Positions 60,401 to 64,000 of a DNA stretch of 64,000 bases are shown here, piece after piece. Numbering within the stretch: the stretch's first letter is position 1; each line of letters begins with the position of its first letter. Both the position numbers and the translations under genes were made by a program. The notes beneath the pieces were generated by a model, which did no database searches, had not been told where the DNA came from, and saw nothing but the letters and a program-made list of their open reading frames with translations. This DNA comes from Liolophura sinensis (Eukaryota; Mollusca; Polyplacophora; Chitonida; Chitonidae). The stretch spans positions 56,465,249 through 56,529,248 of the forward strand of contig NC_088295.1 of the NCBI RefSeq assembly GCF_032854445.1, read 5' to 3'.

Positions 60401-63400
60401 GTAGTCTTAATTACTGAGAAAGAAACAGACCCAAACGGCCACAATGGTCGTGGGTTTCCCCTGGGCTCTGCCCTGTTTCCACCCACCATAATGCTGGCCG
60501 CCGTAGTATAAGTGAAATATTCTTGAGTACCGCGTAAAACATCAATCAAATAAAGCAAATTTTTACATGCTATTAAGCCCCGTTAAAGTCTAACTTGAAG
60601 TGTAAAAATGTAACCAGTTTAGCTTTGGTTACAAAACTAGCATTAGTGCCACCCGCGGAAGGCGTTGTGCACCTGAGCTATTCAATATGCCAACGTAAAC
60701 GTATAATCTCGCTTGGCAAATGCGGGTCTTCAGTTTTTTCACAACCCTTAAATAGTGCCACTCTCCATAATCGTCAGATCCATATACCGGAGAAGAAATG
60801 ATTTTAGAACTGTATTTACACCAGTTGTATTTGAAGTGAAAGAAATGGGGTCTTTTGTCATACATACCCAAAATGACTCAAATATATGGTCGGATATATA
60901 CTACATGTAGGCCTATAGGGTATAATATAAATGGCCTTGCTGACAAACCTGCTATTGGCATTGGCCTAAAATTGATCTTTGCACTTCAAGAGGAACTAGG
61001 TTTTGTCGTAAATCTGTTTGATTGAAAAAGAGCGTGTATTTATTCTGGTGCGACACCAGTAAGTTACAAGTAGTTCACTGGAAACTCAGTTTACTAGAGA
61101 GACGAATAAGTTGCTGAGGACTACAAAAATACCGATGTTCGAGAGGACTCACTTAGTGGGTTCCGTGTCACAATCTCTCTATATCTTACAGCAGAGTACT
61201 ATGGGGTAAATTTATAAATTATGCATTCTCCTAGCTCCTTGGACTTTGTATTGCCATATTACAAAACTGGGACAGATTTGCTGTTGTGTATATTGGGAAA
61301 ATAGCGATAAGAATGCTGATGGTTTGTAATCAAGCTTTTATAGGCCATAGGATTGTGATATAAACGCAAAACACAAGACAAACAAAGCAGTGACAAATAT
61401 ATGGACATAATAAAATGAGCTCTGAGAGTAAAAAAATTATTTTGAAGATGCTCTGTAGGACTACATTGTGTCATCTGAGGAGAAGCGAATATAATCAAGG
61501 GACGTCACTCTAAAAGACCGCAAAGTCAAACGTTGTCTCCCTTTAACCAGATTAATCAACGTATATTACGTATATCTAACCACTAATGCTGACTATGGCG
61601 ATAAACTTTAATGTCAGGTAAATAGAACTACCTGTGGATGAGGATGCGAAACCCCTAAAAAAGCTCTTTATGCATTGGTTAAAATGATTCAGTTAGTTAT
61701 GTAAGCTATTATATGGAATGATGGGATGAAAGAGGTTTAAATACACATTGGAAACATTTCAACAGTATCAAAGAAACACTTGAAACCAACTTACGTTAAA
61801 TTAATGTAAAACCTGTACTATAAAAACATGACGTCGTTTGCTACCAAACCTTTCCATACCAAAATCTCCTGTTCTAAGCATGCCATTGTGCTGCGGACTG
61901 GATTGTTAACAGGTCTAAGCGTATATACATGTAGAATCAAATGTAGGTTTCCACCGAGATCATATTATTAAGCAAAAAAAAACCGATTAAGCCATATCTC
62001 TGCCCCACAAATCACATTAAATGCAAAATATTAATAGACCTTCCCATAAACCAGCTATAGTAGATTTGCTTTAGATAATTTTTGGGAGAAGTTTATTACA
62101 TGTGATACCAAGGGTACAGCACATGAACAGGCAGGCAAGGATGAAGTTAAAAATTTTTATTGAAAATGTTTACATGACGTTAAAGAATACGGACCGACGA
62201 ATGTATAAAGTTATAGAATTAGGGTGAAAATTTTAGCATTTCGTAATAGAGCACTGCCCGATACAAAACATGGATTTTTAACTTTATAGTTTTTATTTCG
62301 ACTTATTTTGGCCAAAAGTCAACTGTTTGAAACGAGTTTAAAATTTGATTTGAGTCAGCTGACTGCTATTTTCAACTTGATCTCAGATCCCGAGTTCTGC
62401 ATAGTGTGTAAACAGTGAGTGAGAGATGTGTCCATGGTAGTGCCCATGATGTGCCCATGACAGTGCCCATGATGTGCCCAAGATAGTGCCCATGACAGTG
62501 CCCATGATGTGCCATGAGTTAACTACAGTGAGGATGAAATAAAATAGGTTAGGACGATCATCCTGATAGGGGCTATTTAGTACGCATGTCCTCATCTCGA
62601 TTTCAAGGGAGATAAACAGTAGCACAGATATCAGCCAATTTCGAGTACTTCAAGGGATTGCTTTGCATGGGCTCGGATAAGTAATTTTATTTTCTTTATT
62701 GGCAACATAATTTGCACAAAACAATATAATTTTGAAAAGTTAATAAAATACATATGACACGTGAACTGAGCAGAATCCTAGGCTTTTGCTCAGCGTTACA
62801 ATGTTGTACACGTAACATAGGCATGAAAGGCCACGAGCTTTTGTTTGCTTACTGTATGACGCGATTTGTGCATGCGCACTGATGCGTTATCAAAACTAGG
62901 ATAAGGCTTATAGCCTGCTGAGATGCCAGTCCATGCCTTGTTTCAACACAGCTTAATAACATGTAAACTTACATCATAAAATACATGTACACTGCAAACG
63001 AAATAGTTCTTACCTGCAAGTTATCACAATAATAATGATGATTAGCAATAAAAGAATTCCTCCTGCGACAGAAACTCCAATGATAAATGCTGAAAAGGAT
63101 GGAAAAAGATATTGGCCTATGTAAGACATTTGAGACAGTGAAGTGTACAGAAGCTAGAACACAATATATTTCTACAGACAACTCTAATAATTAAGACTGA
63201 AAGAGAATTGAAGGAGAAATGTACGTAAAATTAGCGCAGAGGACAGAGAAACGTCCAGTTATCTGTATCACTATAACTTCACCAAAAGGAAAGGGCTATC
63301 TCTCTTGAATCGAGACAAATCTGTCATGAATGTATGCATGTATGTATACATGCAGAGCAAGAAAAAAACTGGACAAAAAGAGAATTATTCACTTACCTTT

Positions 63401-64000
63401 GCTTTCTAATATGGACACATCTTCCTCTCCAGGATTGGCTATACCTTCAAACGGTATGGTACCGTTATTACAGACAATCTCTACCTCGTTGACACCTGAA
63501 AGGGATATACAGATACGTAGTTACGGTTACGGTGTGTGATTACGGTATGTAGTTATTTACTTATAGCTACATTAGCTACATTATGTAGATATGTACTTAT
63601 GGTGAAGTTATGTACATATAAGTCACGGTGTGTAGTTACGGTATACGGATATACGTACATGAGGCACAAGTTACGACATGTAGCTACAGTATGCAGTTAC
63701 CATATGTGTTTAGTTACAAGATGCGTAGTTACAGTATACTCACGTGAAGTTGGGATAGAATAGTGGACACAGTATTCAGTCTGAGGTTTGGACTTGTCGT
63801 GCATGAACTCCACCGTGATGGGGTTGCCGCTGTTGATGGCGTACTTTTGGCTGAATATCGGACAACTGGTGCCGTTTCGTCGGCGGGTGTGTCGGAATAT
63901 GTTAATCCTGAGGTTACACGTCGCCTCGTACAACCGACGCGATGACTCCGGGTGGAGCGGTGTCACCGACAACGCAACGTCCTGGTCCGTACTGTTCTTC
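54033..64000 (-). CDS. Gene D: CUB-like transmembrane receptor with cytoplasmic tail (5' partial)
   Basis: Exons 63744-64000 (cut by the window edge), 63397-63495, 63014-63089 and 54033-54480 join in frame to 292 residues plus stop. The visible ectodomain looks CUB-like, followed by a short stalk, a very hydrophobic TM helix and a 148-residue tail. Phases (1, 1, 2) equal those of genes A to C, and the tail again starts with an AG|G Arg codon, so it is very likely a family member with a different ectodomain. The tail tyrosine motifs are YPIV, YPSI and YLEV. The last intron is about 8.5 kb. Confidence 0.66.
54623..54692. repeat. Three-copy 23-bp tandem repeat
   Basis: TCTGTCGGCTACCACCGTAG repeats three times, 140 bp upstream of the gene D tail exon acceptor, inside the intron. 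Confidence 0.8.
55859..55988. mobile_element. 130-bp palindromic MITE
   Basis: GGGGCCGGTTTCATGAAGC at the left is a perfect 19-bp inverted match to GCTTCATGAAACCGGCCCC at the right. No coding capacity. It sits exactly at the left border of the second duplicated block in gene D's intron. No clear target duplication seen. Confidence 0.75.
55989..57640 (+). repeat. Second duplicated block, copy in gene D last intron
   Basis: Matches 14628-16798. It carries a V-type SINE (56502-56640) where the other copy has unrelated sequence. It begins immediately after the palindromic MITE at 55859-55988, which the other copy lacks. Confidence 0.8.
56502..56640 (+). mobile_element. Truncated V-type SINE in gene D intron
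   Basis: AAGTGGGAAGGTCTGCAGCA through ACCATAATGCTGGATGCAAT and TTGAGTACGGTATAAAACAT. Present only in this copy of the second duplicated block. Confidence 0.68.
57645..59800. other. Gene D last intron, middle part
   Basis: No confident exon. A possible acceptor at 59294 (TTCGATTTCAG) opens a short minus-strand frame (ITLKPSMNCDSNLDLEAEER) in phase 1, which does not fit the phase-2 donor of the gene D TM exon. Confidence 0.4.
59812..60352. repeat. Minisatellite, about 46-bp unit, about 12 copies
   Basis: The unit holds CCGTAGAAGTAATGGTCTAA and GTACCCGTAATCGTCTGATC; some units are 2 bp shorter (CCCTAAT). It is in the last intron of gene D. Confidence 0.92.
60425..60560 (+). mobile_element. Truncated V-type SINE in gene D intron
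   Basis: GGTCGTGGGTTTCCCCTGGG, CACCATAATGCTGGCCGCCG, AAGTGAAATATTCTTGAGTA. It follows the 46-bp minisatellite directly. Confidence 0.72.
60875..62430. other. Gene D last intron, right part
   Basis: AT-rich, with no repeat family recognised and only short ORFs without domains. I see no further exon. Confidence 0.45.
62435..62517. repeat. Short tandem repeat of GTGCCCATGA type
   Basis: Alternating TAGTGCCCATGATGTGCCCA and CAGTGCCCATGA units. The minus-strand ORF across it (GTILGTSWALSWAHHGHYHG) is a by-product of the repeat. Lies in the gene D intron. Confidence 0.75.
63014..63089 (-). CDS. Gene D exon: transmembrane segment
   Basis: Acceptor ATCCTTTTCAG (phase 1), donor GTAAGA (phase 2). 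It encodes AFIIGVSVAGGILLLLIIII and continues VITC, a strong membrane helix. The split codon AG|G gives Arg at the cytoplasmic border. Confidence 0.72.
63397..63495 (-). CDS. Gene D exon: short juxtamembrane stalk
   Basis: The exon has 33 codons in phase 1-1, acceptor ATCCCTTTCAG and donor GTAAGT. It begins VNEVEIVCNNGT, with one cysteine and one sequon, and ends in an acidic EEDVSILESK. Confidence 0.65.
63505..63735. repeat. Degenerate GTAGTTACGGTATR repeats
   Basis: Imperfect short units such as TACGTAGTTACGG and TGTAGTTACGGTA fill the intron between the CUB-like and stalk exons of gene D. Confidence 0.6.
63744..64000 (-). CDS. Gene D exon: CUB-like extracellular segment (5' cut by window edge)
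   Basis: Open to the window edge; donor GTGAGT in phase 1. It has a cysteine pair (ATCNLRI and TSCPIF), an NGT sequon, then INSGNPITVEF and CVHYSI, resembling the second half of a CUB domain. The domain call is tentative because the start is missing. Confidence 0.5.

Overview
This window looks like nuclear DNA of an animal, most likely a mollusc (perhaps a bivalve) or another lophotrochozoan. It is AT-rich, and its genes are small phase-matched exons separated by kilobase introns with GT..AG borders. It carries tRNA-derived SINEs ending in a V-domain-like 3' segment (GTGAAATATTCTTGAGTACG) with A/T-rich simple tails. Other repeats are a decayed Tc1/mariner element, a Crypton-type tyrosine recombinase relic, MITEs and several minisatellites. 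I saw no bacterial operon, CRISPR array or rRNA gene. The taxon is inferred from repeat style and is not proven.

The main content is a tandem cluster of four related single-pass receptor genes, all on the minus strand and all deduced here by hand-assembling exons. Gene A (155-8266) runs off the left edge and lacks its tail exon. Gene B (20669-28899) is complete at 492 aa in six exons. Gene C (38059-47342) is complete at 423 aa in six exons. Gene D (54033-64000) lacks its 5' part. A, B and C share one layout: signal peptide, one SUEL/galactose-binding-lectin-like domain with 11 cysteines, two Thr/Ser/Pro-rich stalk exons, a transmembrane exon, and one long last exon for a tyrosine-rich cytoplasmic tail. 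D has a CUB-like segment and a short stalk before the same TM-plus-tail ending. Every ectodomain junction is phase 1 and every TM-to-tail junction is phase 2, so the parts are interchangeable. The tails carry repeated YxxI/L/V motifs, notably YDHL, YDHV and YDRV, as expected of cell-surface recognition receptors that signal through tyrosine phosphorylation. Ligand and function are unknown.

Genes A and B lie on two copies of a long segmental duplication (about 1-14300 and 21594-35065, spaced about 21 kb). Divergence is uneven. The lectin exon differs by 12 amino-acid changes against 2 purely silent codons, the mucin-like stalk has three 13-residue units in A and six in B, and the first exon with its surroundings is almost identical. 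Gene A's intron holds a Tc1-like insertion; the paralogous site in B is empty.

Between A and B (14300-20668) lie a second duplicated block, shared with intron DNA of gene D (55989-57640), and an orphan frameshifted tail exon on the plus strand (17933-18295). Between B and C there are SINE fragments and no convincing gene. Between C and D there are SINEs, an 80-bp minisatellite and a 560-bp element flanked by TTAA. The introns of C and D hold a Crypton relic, 29-bp and 46-bp minisatellites, a palindromic MITE and SINEs.
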